64,000 nucleotides of DNA from UBA8389 sp942493385 (GTDB lineage: Bacteria > Bacteroidota > Bacteroidia > Bacteroidales > UBA1402). Where the stretch lies: assembly GCA_942493385.1 (NCBI GenBank), contig OW818699.1, positions 124,001 through 188,000 on the forward strand. The letters are read 5' to 3'. A program made the position numbers and the translations under genes. The notes under the pieces were generated by a model. It was not told where the DNA came from. It did not search any database and saw only the letters and a list, made by a program, of their open reading frames with translations. Positions 21,301 through 27,205 of the stretch are shown here, piece after piece; position 1 is the stretch's first letter, and every line of letters begins with the position of its first letter.

Positions 21301-22348
21301 GCTGAGCCTCTATGACCTGTATAGTGAAGGATTGGGCTGGATGGGTGGACTTACTAACGGAGGTGGTATTAAAAAGGATAAAATGTATATGTTCCACATG
21401 TCTCAAGTAGGCATTATCCACTATTCGGGGCTGCCAATTGGAGTTTCATCGGTTCCCATCACGCTACTGAACGGATGGAACTGGATTGGATATACACCAC
21501 AGGTGAAAATTCCAATCAATGAAGCGTTGGCTTACCTGACACCCGAACAGGATGACGTGATAAAAAGCCAATATGATTTTGCACTCTTTGATAAATCAAT
21601 TGGATGGTATGGATGCCTCAACTATATGGAGCCGGGAGTGGGTTATAAATACAAAGCAAAAATAGCTGGTTCCGTGGGTTCAAAAACGTTCATTTATCCG
21701 AGTGAATCGATGCTCCGGTCCCTTATAGTGAATGAAGCGTTGATAATCAAAGATTTCACGCCAGAAGCATGGATGAATTCCATGTCGCTCGTAGCTCAGC
21801 TGAAATGCAAAGACCGAACCAACTATACTGACTTCATCTTATTGGCCTATAATAAGGGCAAGCTGGTGGGCGCAGCAAAGGCTGCTGACATCGTTGCAGA
21901 TACTGGTCCACTCTACTTTATGACCCTATATGGGAATGAACCAGTGGAAAGTCTGTCATTCAAACTTGCAAAGGTTGATAATCAATTGATTACTGCATCA
22001 ACCGATGTGAATGAATTGATTAAATTCACCCCAGACACCTTGTTGGGAACAATGAATCAACCGGTTGTACTAACACTCCTAGAAAGCGCTTTGGTAGCCG
22101 ATCCGATCATCTGTTATCCAAATCCATTCAGTGAATCCGTAACCATTTTGCTGAATACAAATGAAAAAGCAAGCAGTATCGAAATTTGCGACCTTTTGGG
22201 CAAGACGATTGAAACGATATCTCCTGTCAACAACAGGGCTGTATGGGGGAGAAACAGCAAAGAGTCGAATACACCGGCAGGTTTGTATCTTGTGAAAATC
22301 CGTACGGAAAATGGGGGTATGTACTACAAAAAAATGATCAAACAATGA
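12302..22348 (+). CDS. Giant T9SS surface protein with LamG and FN3 domains
   Basis: A 3348-residue secreted protein. Signal peptide 1-22. Residues about 30-290 form a first LamG/ConA-like domain and about 305-705 several FN3-like repeats. Residues about 710-1080 contain a carboxypeptidase-regulatory-like domain into which a second LamG (about 735-900, AWVYSSEWN ... LDEFRIWKR) is inserted. A long middle region (1080-2240) carries VLDDSDQGDYYSVGIA and GGQSRCPYEG. Two further LamG domains lie near 2250-2430 and 2459-2620. Two copies of a module shared with the next gene lie near 2845-2950 and 3155-3265, separated by GWNWIGYTP-type repeats. The last 80 residues (CYPNPFSESV ... GLYLVKIRTENG) are a type A T9SS sorting domain. 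It probably acts as an adhesin or glycan-binding scaffold on the cell surface. No catalytic residues were recognised. Confidence 0.85.
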   Translation: MNRQHALLVCVFLMFTSSLFSQQGTTLQKFNFDNATDQLILDEHMRALKLYDPFVIDFWSCASQLNTTLGKHTLFFHEKGSGNANCDVSGNNGGYAKGLWAGYVFENNVWYFRIYKPTWNRYDRCYFIFTANTQVISIRINEFDEASEIVGKWAHWAISYNQTTGQLNIYFNGIKKDGVKLSATEWFLWAGDCVHNGFWKDMFLAPNEQYAVTRGYDVYNQIDNGKLLFGSLGQKDNPNSSFAANRYPFTGSIAQIRLRQIDYSAATFNDYDKVTDYTKPEYFYYLRFSNDYVGHAVYNTNVAVQAANDLPVHPMEVTNLTATVSCNAITLNWNLVDATSAGVWRTPDDAFFYVNNSKTFTDNPPRPDIDYTYTVKGLWNVSIASVGTNYFSKEGVTVTARRGDPGPPDTFTATPDCDGTIKLDWSRKAVATGYQIEIGDQTTFSNGTQTIVPLGNVFTYTHAPNVPDKAYIYKIISQNSLNCGRNTTNFREATATTKTTCSTAPTNVQAVVSGDAINISWTYVHSSGSAPNRFAILRRTGETGDFVSIGTATGNTIRTYSDLSGASCVNYYYKVQALAPCGGTTLSISTASTVAKKIAPFTNVFLTSSGAYFSGSKGYFGDKVELEWKVNPNKIGDVTQFQIFRKESASSALTLIKTLEGSTYSTWNDASVEANKVYTYQLRAVADCEGTPTYSDTITTTGFRIKTGFVSGKITFEGGNAVENVEVRSSRGTSPTSCLDFSTAVGCAYKTYTTTLRPDTALSVEAWVYSSEWNSVNGVQMILDMDYTSNMYFLGNRVVCGVSTSDDRECKIDYGYNFSETTGWHHFAYTFGGGKLTLYIDGKKRTTVNANTTVKTLKFLPNLLVTIGSQTATNTLPFKGKLDEFRIWKRCKTEEEIGFDYVRNMSADESGLMGYWRMDENTGNYLYDCSKQDGVYNKNHLLFAGAPKWSTLTPSYEQLHPSGLTDKYGNYKVTNIAYTGTGEIFSITPIKGIHRFDPTDRTLFIGDNSPVQNNIDFTDKSSFVFRGKVFYKNTNFPVKKASVYIDNALVVGDGKEPVTTNDFGEFSINVPIGNHYVSVKKDGHIFEFNGQWPQPTTNEPYSKFNFQDDIAQIMTFYDITRVKVAGRFVGGNVEGNKKLGFHKSINNIGVGTIQLGNASSYDIDTTAAGSKDKISFTTDVNSGEYFIQLLPEKYNILSVSNSRYIMKTEGLGILDLTTIPSLTTVSDTVFLEDNQGNQTNNIDKIQTKSYHYARNFIYYAQPTLRVYSQGDYPLIGEDTIRVTNPVTKLETTLHLNDVSSPFRYPVFRMGARYPINIFVYEEYENANKLDQVPVANAEVTINNAIEVNAPIKVFKTDEHGFLSDYTLFQVGVPNMSTDLPHISSYTKTLSITAKTTGYQITWPTSGVYRGYVLGSVDAAGANFVSYGPQMPAIVLHDPPGSNSYAYLKKGSEYMVKQSCNFSQETNTKYDNTISIGYNFQIGGGLAGPVFENRFINDMKLGLAVQSFASNDGGYMEKWTFNEDFKTSDAADAVGSMADVFIGQSQNYYFSETKNLQILPTAFCVSSGLESLSTTELASANAGFTLGIRDGFAATPETEKTLFVYTQDHIINKLIPELIKLRNNLLADNTKYKSKVPASHVNYGLPNKHPAWKAMGDSSALPSYTFTPTVAGEMDSLEFLHQQIAIWVQTIATNEAAKANATYDDNVSFDGLSGAYQREANIVSTIYDGKRYKKSFKVFGGSNSGFNTNGIGVYMTSESSMNFEQQIATNEEDTKTMTWGFVLDDSDQGDYYSVGIASNEYLKPMNVADFTTDNRKMNDKVELLNSLTGGVSATGGTGMVLKKMYDLYNGKVVPGYIGSVVAMALTSTLQAISMGVFGNFISDIENKGHDAVYSAVTHSPIFKILGGQSRCPYEGPEYSIFYSNTPGSEPAIIHIGTQQQEKPEIAIEPGERVNVPESSKAEFTLKLKNASPTNKDLTYYLKVDEAANSDGAILTIDGINPNFRQFFIPAGQTLTKTLTVEKGSNGIMDYNNLGLIIHSACQFNPEDNLPDIADTVKFSVYFLPTCTNVDLYPQENWVVNTSDKDTMTVILSGYDLNSSNFEKIVFQYRSPGGPIITPITFVKNATDTVLIQGPKELINNRSGITWMFPMENLNDGTYEIRAKTICKGGYEFVTPWYSGILDGMQPKQFGEPQPAGGILWTGSELSLQFNEALNVGYLNAHKELISVRGVLNNTDLSNFKYIQHDASLHFDGIQQHMVVSDGVNLKYTSFTIEFWAKRERTGKECLISQEEPLSGGLWIGFDENNRFTMILNGQTVKTDKSYSHLINQWSHFACVFNNGSDSDEKGITLIVAADAGTEEVYRKVDYGYFATGPFYAGYCHDDGTAFKGNMHDLRVWTHYRLLTDISSGMYILHSGYEKGLCSLWPMDDASGPKARDIAFSRNGVVNATWQVSRGGKAIALNGGYLSFGTEGMAFDNESDFTLEYWFKGTAASDTVFLFSGDLLNPSGWGVGATSEGKLFVRNGLKTIKAGNTNYLDNNWHHFALCMNRRNNISIYMDGLLTQTVSASGFNGFGSDKCIIGARYTAPSSGDRMDHRFTGVVDEIRLWNMSKQKSQIVRYMQHSLTGDEVGLTAYFPFEDVTISDPSLTAQTLRNMTSDTTGVAGNSITFGLCGYTDETPSIKLHLPVTDIAFDYVVNGDKIIITPIIEENKIEHTNLEISVQGVKDVNNNTMSSAVTWSAFVNRNQLFWGAQKVSYEITISEPLSFTQQIANLGGVTKEWEIYNLPPWLSANITSGTIDALRTEDITFTLNPAINVGEYSHDIYVSSSEGSPERLVINLMVKGIEPDWSVDNEKFEHSMSLVGKIKIGEHLCTNVNDKVWVFSGNECRGSGYQEYIKELDTYVLFLDIFGTTNGDTLTFKIWDACDAKVYTDAQPILTFIKNEVLGTINDPVIIFSNGEISRDLSVKDGWKWLSFNLETAKLHSTNALMQGVPAREGDAIKGLSLYDLYSEGLGWMGGLTNGGGIKKDKMYMFHMSQVGIIHYSGLPIGVSSVPITLLNGWNWIGYTPQVKIPINEALAYLTPEQDDVIKSQYDFALFDKSIGWYGCLNYMEPGVGYKYKAKIAGSVGSKTFIYPSESMLRSLIVNEALIIKDFTPEAWMNSMSLVAQLKCKDRTNYTDFILLAYNKGKLVGAAKAADIVADTGPLYFMTLYGNEPVESLSFKLAKVDNQLITASTDVNELIKFTPDTLLGTMNQPVVLTLLESALVADPIICYPNPFSESVTILLNTNEKASSIEICDLLGKTIETISPVNNRAVWGRNSKESNTPAGLYLVKIRTENGGMYYKKMIKQ

Positions 22349-23040
22349 GCAGAGCATTTTCAAAACGGCAGAGGCTTTTAAGCCTCTGCCTGCTAGTTTC
22401 CAATGTCTTCAGTTTATCAGAAATGGTAGCACAGAACCCTGGCTGGACATTTGTTCCGGGAAATTATGAGCAAAACATGATGGTGACTGGAATCATCCAT
22501 GTTAACAACGCCGAAGTCAGGGATACATTGGGAATACTTGGCGCCTTTCTCAACGAAGAATGCCGAGGCACAAACAAACCGGTCTTTTATCCTACTTTGA
22601 ATAAATTCATTGCATCGATGGTGATTTATGGACACAACGCTGATGAAAACAAGTACATCAAGTTTAGGTATTACACCCTAAAAGATAGCACCACATTTGC
22701 ATTGACCGATTCCATCCGCTTTCAGTCGGATGCAATTATCGGCAATTTTTCTAGTCCCTTTTACTGGGGAGGGAAGCCTTCTGGGGTAAAGGAAGTCTTG
22801 ACTTCCAACCTATTTTGCATTATGAACCCGAACCAAGGGCTGACCCAACTTGTATTTAAAGTGCCGCTTACCGAACCGGTAATGCTCAAAATCATAGCAT
22901 TAAATGGAACCTCCTGTTATAAAAAAACATACAACACAGGAACCAACTTCATACCACTTACGAACCTGGCTACGGGTATTTATTTAATAACACTGAATGG
23001 GACAACAATTCAAGAAAAACTAAAACTGCTTGTCCGGTAG
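22345..23040 (+). CDS. Small T9SS-exported protein sharing a module with the giant protein
   Basis: A 231-residue protein. I place the start at 22345 because its ATG overlaps the TGA of the giant gene (ATGA), a standard coupled arrangement, and because MSRAFSKRQRLLSLCLLV then opens a signal peptide ending near VAQNPGW. An earlier ATG at 22243 would bury the signal sequence. The central domain (about 35-140; MVTGIIHVNNAEVRDTLGIL, EECRG, IYG, IGNFSSPF) parallels two modules in the upstream protein. The C-terminus (IMNPNQGLTQLVFKVPL ... ATGIYLITLNGT) is a T9SS sorting domain. It is presumably exported with, and perhaps bound to, the giant protein. Function otherwise unknown. Confidence 0.75.
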   Translation: MSRAFSKRQRLLSLCLLVSNVFSLSEMVAQNPGWTFVPGNYEQNMMVTGIIHVNNAEVRDTLGILGAFLNEECRGTNKPVFYPTLNKFIASMVIYGHNADENKYIKFRYYTLKDSTTFALTDSIRFQSDAIIGNFSSPFYWGGKPSGVKEVLTSNLFCIMNPNQGLTQLVFKVPLTEPVMLKIIALNGTSCYKKTYNTGTNFIPLTNLATGIYLITLNGTTIQEKLKLLVR

Positions 23041-23090
23041 GGTGCAACCAGCCTACCTATTCCGCTAATTAAAAAATCCGACTACAACGC

Positions 23091-24095
23091 CTATTGGAAT
23101 TCCTTTTCACTTTTAAGATCGAGCAGTTTCCCTTGCTTAAACAGGCGGAGTTCCTTTTTGAGATGCGGCTTGTTTCGTTTGGTTTGATCAAGGGGATCCA
23201 ACGTGGAGAGGTCTGGTTTTCCGGCATTTACCCAAGCGGTGTACCAGAAGTTGGAGGTGGCGGACATGGCCAGGCGGAGTTGCTTTTCGATCGTACCTTT
23301 CAATTTCTGATGGTATTGCTGGGAATAAGCAGCGGAATGTACGGGGGAATTATAGCTATTTTTTAGAATCGAACCGGAGGCGTCATGCAAATAGACCTGA
23401 TCTGCAGGGAATTGTTGATTCAATTCCTTTTCAGCCAATAAGAGGGTGTCTACCAGCAAATGGGTTGCAAGGATGATGCGTCTGATTTCCGATGGAATGT
23501 CTTGGATATAAACGGCTTCACCGATATTGAAACGATAGGTTTCGATGAACATTTCGGGCAATTGGGATTCAAAAAAAGCATGAATGCCTTTTTGATTGGT
23601 GAGCTGGCCGTCGTAATTGGCGGAAGTGTGCAAAGGCATATGGGCATCACCTAGATAGTGCCCCAGATCGGCGGCTAGAAATAGGATTTCCGTTTTATTC
23701 GTATTCTTGAATGCTTTGGTGAGTTTGTCCATTCTTTCTAACAGGACCCATGGCAAAATTCCATTTTGCTGTAAGAATTCGGAGTCGTACTTCTTTTTGG
23801 CTTCCGCTAAAGTGGCGGGCAAACTGTCGTAGGAGCCAAAGTTTTCAAGATCCAGGAAATGCCTGGGCTTTTCCCAAGGGTCGTTCAAGAGGTTTTTCCG
23901 TAGGTCGGGGACGGTGGATTCTTGGGTGATGAAGTCGATGTGGTTGTAAAAGAAGGATTGAACTGGAGCTGGGAGTGCCAATACTGCCGCACGGTTGATC
24001 GGTTCGTGTCCGACTGGGCCCCAGGAGAGCAACATGAGCACAAGTAAGAGAAGGGCAAGCGGTTTCAGCCTGCGAGGGGATATGCTAAATCTCAT
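23091..24095 (-). CDS. S1/P1-type zinc-dependent nuclease
   Basis: A 334-residue exported enzyme. The start at 24095 gives MRFSISPRRLKPLALLLLV, a signal peptide cleaved before Trp in SWGPVGHEPINR; in S1/P1 nucleases that mature N-terminal Trp is itself a zinc ligand. Further expected ligands appear in order: the His of WGPVGHE, His and Asp in RHFLDLENFG, His and Asp in DLGHYLGDAHMPLH, and His and Glu in GIHAFFESQL. The family cleaves single-stranded DNA or RNA and removes 3' phosphates; here it would act in the periplasm or outside the cell, perhaps scavenging phosphate or nucleosides. It is the third gene of a minus-strand run after the oxidoreductase at 24121 (25-base gap). Confidence 0.85.
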   Translation of the reverse strand: MRFSISPRRLKPLALLLLVLMLLSWGPVGHEPINRAAVLALPAPVQSFFYNHIDFITQESTVPDLRKNLLNDPWEKPRHFLDLENFGSYDSLPATLAEAKKKYDSEFLQQNGILPWVLLERMDKLTKAFKNTNKTEILFLAADLGHYLGDAHMPLHTSANYDGQLTNQKGIHAFFESQLPEMFIETYRFNIGEAVYIQDIPSEIRRIILATHLLVDTLLLAEKELNQQFPADQVYLHDASGSILKNSYNSPVHSAAYSQQYHQKLKGTIEKQLRLAMSATSNFWYTAWVNAGKPDLSTLDPLDQTKRNKPHLKKELRLFKQGKLLDLKSEKEFQ

Positions 24096-24120
24096 TTGAA
24101 ACGTTCTTTTCAGAATAAAT

Positions 24121-25473
24121 TTAAACAATTTCCGGCAACAAATACGGTGCACGATAATCACGGGTAAGCATGCTGTTGGCTTCACTTTCGGCATCACCGA
24201 TGAAACGCTCGGCAACGGGATCGAATTCGAGCTGTTTCCCCATTCGGTACGAAATGTTACCTAAGTGGGCCAACGAAGAAGATAAATGACCAGTCTGAAC
24301 CGGTGCATTCTGGATACTCATATCGCGGGCTCTTATCGCGTCAAGCCAGTTCTGGAAATGGAGGGTCAATTCTCCAGGTTCGGTGCGGCTTGGGCCTTTT
24401 TCACGCTTTTCGCCCAGATAGGTTTCGTAGGTGTTATACCCTTTTATGACCATGTAACCTTTGTCGCCGTAGAAAATATTTCCGACTCCAGCACCGTCCT
24501 CGAGGTTGGTGCACCAGTTCCGAACTTCAAACTGGATGATTTTCTTTTCTTTTGGATAATGGTAGATGGAGGTCTGAATTTCAGGCACTTGTTTGCAATC
24601 GTCCCAAAGGAATTTGCCACCCATTGAGGTAATGCGTTCGGGCAGCGACTGTACGCCTAATCCCCACATGCAAAGATCGGTTTCGTGAATGCCTTGGTTG
24701 CCCACGTCACCGTTGCCGTAATCCCAGTGCCAATGCCAGTTGTAATGAACCAGATTTCTGGAGAACGGGCGCATGGGAGCCGGGCCGCACCACAAGTCGT
24801 AATTCAATCCGGGAGGGGTTTGTGAAATGCCTTTATTTCCAATATCCGGACGCCAGCGGTAAACCAGACCGCGCGACATATACACCCGCCCAATGAGTCC
24901 TTCCTCCAAATGCTTGACGGCTTCCTTGATGGCTACCGAGCTGCGCAATTGGACGCCATGCTGCACAATCCGGTTGTATTTGTAAGCAGCTTCGATCATT
25001 TTCTTGCCTTCGTAGATGTTGTGCGTGGCTGGCTTTTCCACATAGACATCTTTTCCGGCCTGACACGCCCAAATGGTTTGGAGGGCATGCCAGTGATTTG
25101 GCGTTGCCAGCGTTACTGCATCGATGGATTTATCGTCGTACGTTTTTCTGAAATCTTGTTCGATCTTTACCTTTTTTCCGTACTTAGTTTCAAATTCTTT
25201 GGCCCTTGTCTGAAGGACATCCATATCGGGGTCGCAAAGAACGGCGACTTCAACATTCGACTTTTCGGCCAAGCCCATCAGTTCCTCAATATGCGATTTT
25301 CCACGACCATTCACACCCAATACGGCTATGCGAATTCGGTCGTTGGCACCTTTTGCTCCAGAAGGAATAACGGATGGCATAGTAATTTGTCCTTTCAGAA
25401 CGGATGGGACTGAAGCCAATAAAGCGCCTACTGCAGCCGTTTTTAGGAACGTTCTTCTTGAATTGCTTTCCAT
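24121..25473 (-). CDS. Gfo/Idh/MocA-family oxidoreductase with Tat signal
   Basis: A 450-residue protein. The N-terminus SRRTFLKTAAVGALLAS is a twin-arginine signal, so it is exported folded with its cofactor. The nucleotide-binding fold follows (RIAVLGVNGRGKSHIEEL), then CDPDMDVLQTRA, and the family lysine in VEKPATHNIYEGKKM. The second half is the Gfo/Idh/MocA substrate domain (HWHWDYGNGDVGNQGIHETD). Tat-exported members in Bacteroidota act on sugars or derived polyols, often in glycan degradation. It sits six bases after the PmoA-like gene, in the same transcript. The substrate cannot be named from the sequence. Confidence 0.88.
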   Translation of the reverse strand: MESNSRRTFLKTAAVGALLASVPSVLKGQITMPSVIPSGAKGANDRIRIAVLGVNGRGKSHIEELMGLAEKSNVEVAVLCDPDMDVLQTRAKEFETKYGKKVKIEQDFRKTYDDKSIDAVTLATPNHWHALQTIWACQAGKDVYVEKPATHNIYEGKKMIEAAYKYNRIVQHGVQLRSSVAIKEAVKHLEEGLIGRVYMSRGLVYRWRPDIGNKGISQTPPGLNYDLWCGPAPMRPFSRNLVHYNWHWHWDYGNGDVGNQGIHETDLCMWGLGVQSLPERITSMGGKFLWDDCKQVPEIQTSIYHYPKEKKIIQFEVRNWCTNLEDGAGVGNIFYGDKGYMVIKGYNTYETYLGEKREKGPSRTEPGELTLHFQNWLDAIRARDMSIQNAPVQTGHLSSSLAHLGNISYRMGKQLEFDPVAERFIGDAESEANSMLTRDYRAPYLLPEIV

Positions 25474-25479
25474 GATTTT

Positions 25480-26499
25480 TTATTTAAACTGTTTGGACAT
25501 TTCGTTGATTTGAGCATCGGAAAGATCGCCACCTATCACGACCTTGTATTTGAACGTGATGCTTTCGCCGGGATTAAGATTCACTTTTACTTCAGCAGCA
25601 GTGGGTTCAAAAACGCGGCCACCCAAGTTGTTCAGTGCAAACAGTCCATAGCCACGGGCATGGGACCAGCCAGGATAATTGGGATTGGTGGGATTGTCTA
25701 AAATTACAATGGTGATGGTTTCGCCTTCTTTCTCGGCCCGAAGTGCCACCCATGGGCTTCTTTTTGCCCAAACATTGGCGCCTTTTACGCCTTCGGCATT
25801 CCGATAAACGCCATTGACACCTTCATTGTTCAACACCGGGACTTCGGTAACGATGCCCTTTGCATCCAGAAATTTTTCCGGTTTTGTGGCCGGTTCCTCA
25901 AAGGCCCGATCTACTCTCAGGCCAATCATTCCTTCCTTATTTTCGGTAAAAGTGACAGGAATGACTGCGGTAAGTTTGGCTGTTCTCACGATGGTACGTA
26001 GTTTATCATTTCCATAAAATTGGAAGGTGGATAATTCGTTCATCAGAACTTTATTGTTAACGTCCACCCAATCGGAACTGGTAACCAGTTCGCCTTTTTT
26101 TGGATCCATGGAAACGAGCTTTTGGAACTTGACTGAACCGTATTTGATTTTGTCGGCTGGCTTTATGGCAAAGGAGTTGTTCCAGAAGTCGAGTCCGTTC
26201 ACATCCCCGAAATTAAACCAAAGACCTACATGGTGCGGATGGTCGGTACGTTCAAAGGGCCTGGGGTTCAATGGATAGCCTCGTGTAATGGTTTTCCCAG
26301 AGGCGCTCAGAATAGGAAAAAGCACCTGCTTTTCCATATCGTCCGGATAAATGAAGGCGGTAAAAAGTTTGCTGTCCAGGTACACCTCGACTTTTTTGCC
26401 GTTCACATCGTTTTTAAAGGAGACTCCACTTTGGGAAAAGGAGCGGATGGAACTGAATAGAAACAGCAACACAAACACAAAAAATAGGATGTTTTTCAT
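25480..26499 (-). CDS. PmoA-like (DUF6807) secreted protein
   Basis: A 339-residue protein with a signal peptide (NILFFVFVLLFLFSSIRSFS). The body matches the PmoA-like/DUF6807 family: DHPHHVGLWFNFGDVNGLDF, then NEGVNGVYRNAEGVKG and WSHARGYGLFALNNLGG. The His-rich DHPHH motif is diagnostic. Despite the name given to the family, it has no demonstrated methane monooxygenase role; members usually sit beside Gfo/Idh/MocA oxidoreductases, as here (six-base gap), and probably take part in carbohydrate catabolism. A TATATTTA on the minus strand, with a TTG 16 bases before it, may be the operon promoter, back to back with that of the gene at 26681. Confidence 0.8.
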   Translation of the reverse strand: MKNILFFVFVLLFLFSSIRSFSQSGVSFKNDVNGKKVEVYLDSKLFTAFIYPDDMEKQVLFPILSASGKTITRGYPLNPRPFERTDHPHHVGLWFNFGDVNGLDFWNNSFAIKPADKIKYGSVKFQKLVSMDPKKGELVTSSDWVDVNNKVLMNELSTFQFYGNDKLRTIVRTAKLTAVIPVTFTENKEGMIGLRVDRAFEEPATKPEKFLDAKGIVTEVPVLNNEGVNGVYRNAEGVKGANVWAKRSPWVALRAEKEGETITIVILDNPTNPNYPGWSHARGYGLFALNNLGGRVFEPTAAEVKVNLNPGESITFKYKVVIGGDLSDAQINEMSKQFK

Positions 26500-26627
26500 A
26501 CGTATTAAAATTAATTCAATGATTTAGAGGCCTGCTACTTGCACGATTCGGATACGAACAATTTCTGCTAAATATACTCAATTATTGCAAAACAAAAATA
26601 GGTTGCACTTCACGAATCAAATTAGGA

Positions 26628-26655
26628 TTGATTCATTCAAAAAAACGTACATTTG
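26628..26655 (+). promoter_or_regulatory. Promoter of the YetF-like gene
   Basis: TTG at 26628-26630 and TACATTTG at 26648-26655, with a 17-base spacer. Because it lies downstream of an in-frame ATG at 26585, it favours the start codon at 26681. Confidence 0.6.
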
Positions 26656-26680
26656 GTCTACTACTTCAATTCAGAATCCT

Positions 26681-27202
26681 ATGCAGGAACTACTTGACAA
26701 CAATTACGTTCGCATCATTGGCAGCACGCTGGCAGTCTATGTTTTCATTGTGGTAGCCATTCGTCTTTTTGGAAAAAAGGAATTGGCACAGCTTTCCATC
26801 ATTGATTTGGTGTTCATCTTGCTCATCAGCAACTCGGTACAAAATGCCATGGTTGGACCGGACTCAACGCTTTCGGGAGGATTGGTTGCAGCAGGGACCT
26901 TGTTTCTGGTCAATTACTTGCTCAAATACCTTCAGTACAAGTTTCCAAAATTTGGAAAGGTCGTGGAAGGCGATGCCATCATGTTGGTTTATGAGGGGAA
27001 ATATGTTGAAGCTCACCTAAAAAAAGCAAGAATCACCAAAGAGGAGATCATGGAGGCCGTGCGTGAACATGGGGTAGCAACCATTGAAGAAGTAGACCTG
27101 GCCATCATGGAAGTGGACGGTAGCATCAGTGTGCTCACCAACAAATATCAAAAGAAAACCACCAGAAAACGAAAGGTTCGGAAAAACATCTCAAAGAAAT
27201 AG
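26681..27202 (+). CDS. DUF421 (YetF/YcaP-type) membrane protein
   Basis: A 173-residue protein. The start at 26681 (MQELLDNNYVRIIG) is preferred over 26585 because the promoter lies between them and because it gives the usual short N-terminus. Three transmembrane helices span about residues 12-30, 37-55 and 60-80 (VYVFIVVAIRLFGKKELAQL, SIIDLVFILLISNSVQNAM). A soluble domain follows (GDAIMLVYEGKYVEAHLKKA, EVDLAIMEVDGSISVL) and a basic tail. The family is widespread; in Bacillus the paralogues are linked to spore and membrane functions, but the biochemical role is unclear. It is transcribed alone and runs tail-to-tail with the gene at 27206. Confidence 0.82.
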   Translation: MQELLDNNYVRIIGSTLAVYVFIVVAIRLFGKKELAQLSIIDLVFILLISNSVQNAMVGPDSTLSGGLVAAGTLFLVNYLLKYLQYKFPKFGKVVEGDAIMLVYEGKYVEAHLKKARITKEEIMEAVREHGVATIEEVDLAIMEVDGSISVLTNKYQKKTTRKRKVRKNISKK

Positions 27203-27205
27203 AGT

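Noticed and set aside
24096..24215. Longer start for the S1/P1 nuclease
   Set aside because: It overlaps the end of the oxidoreductase gene and would move the signal peptide inside the chain.
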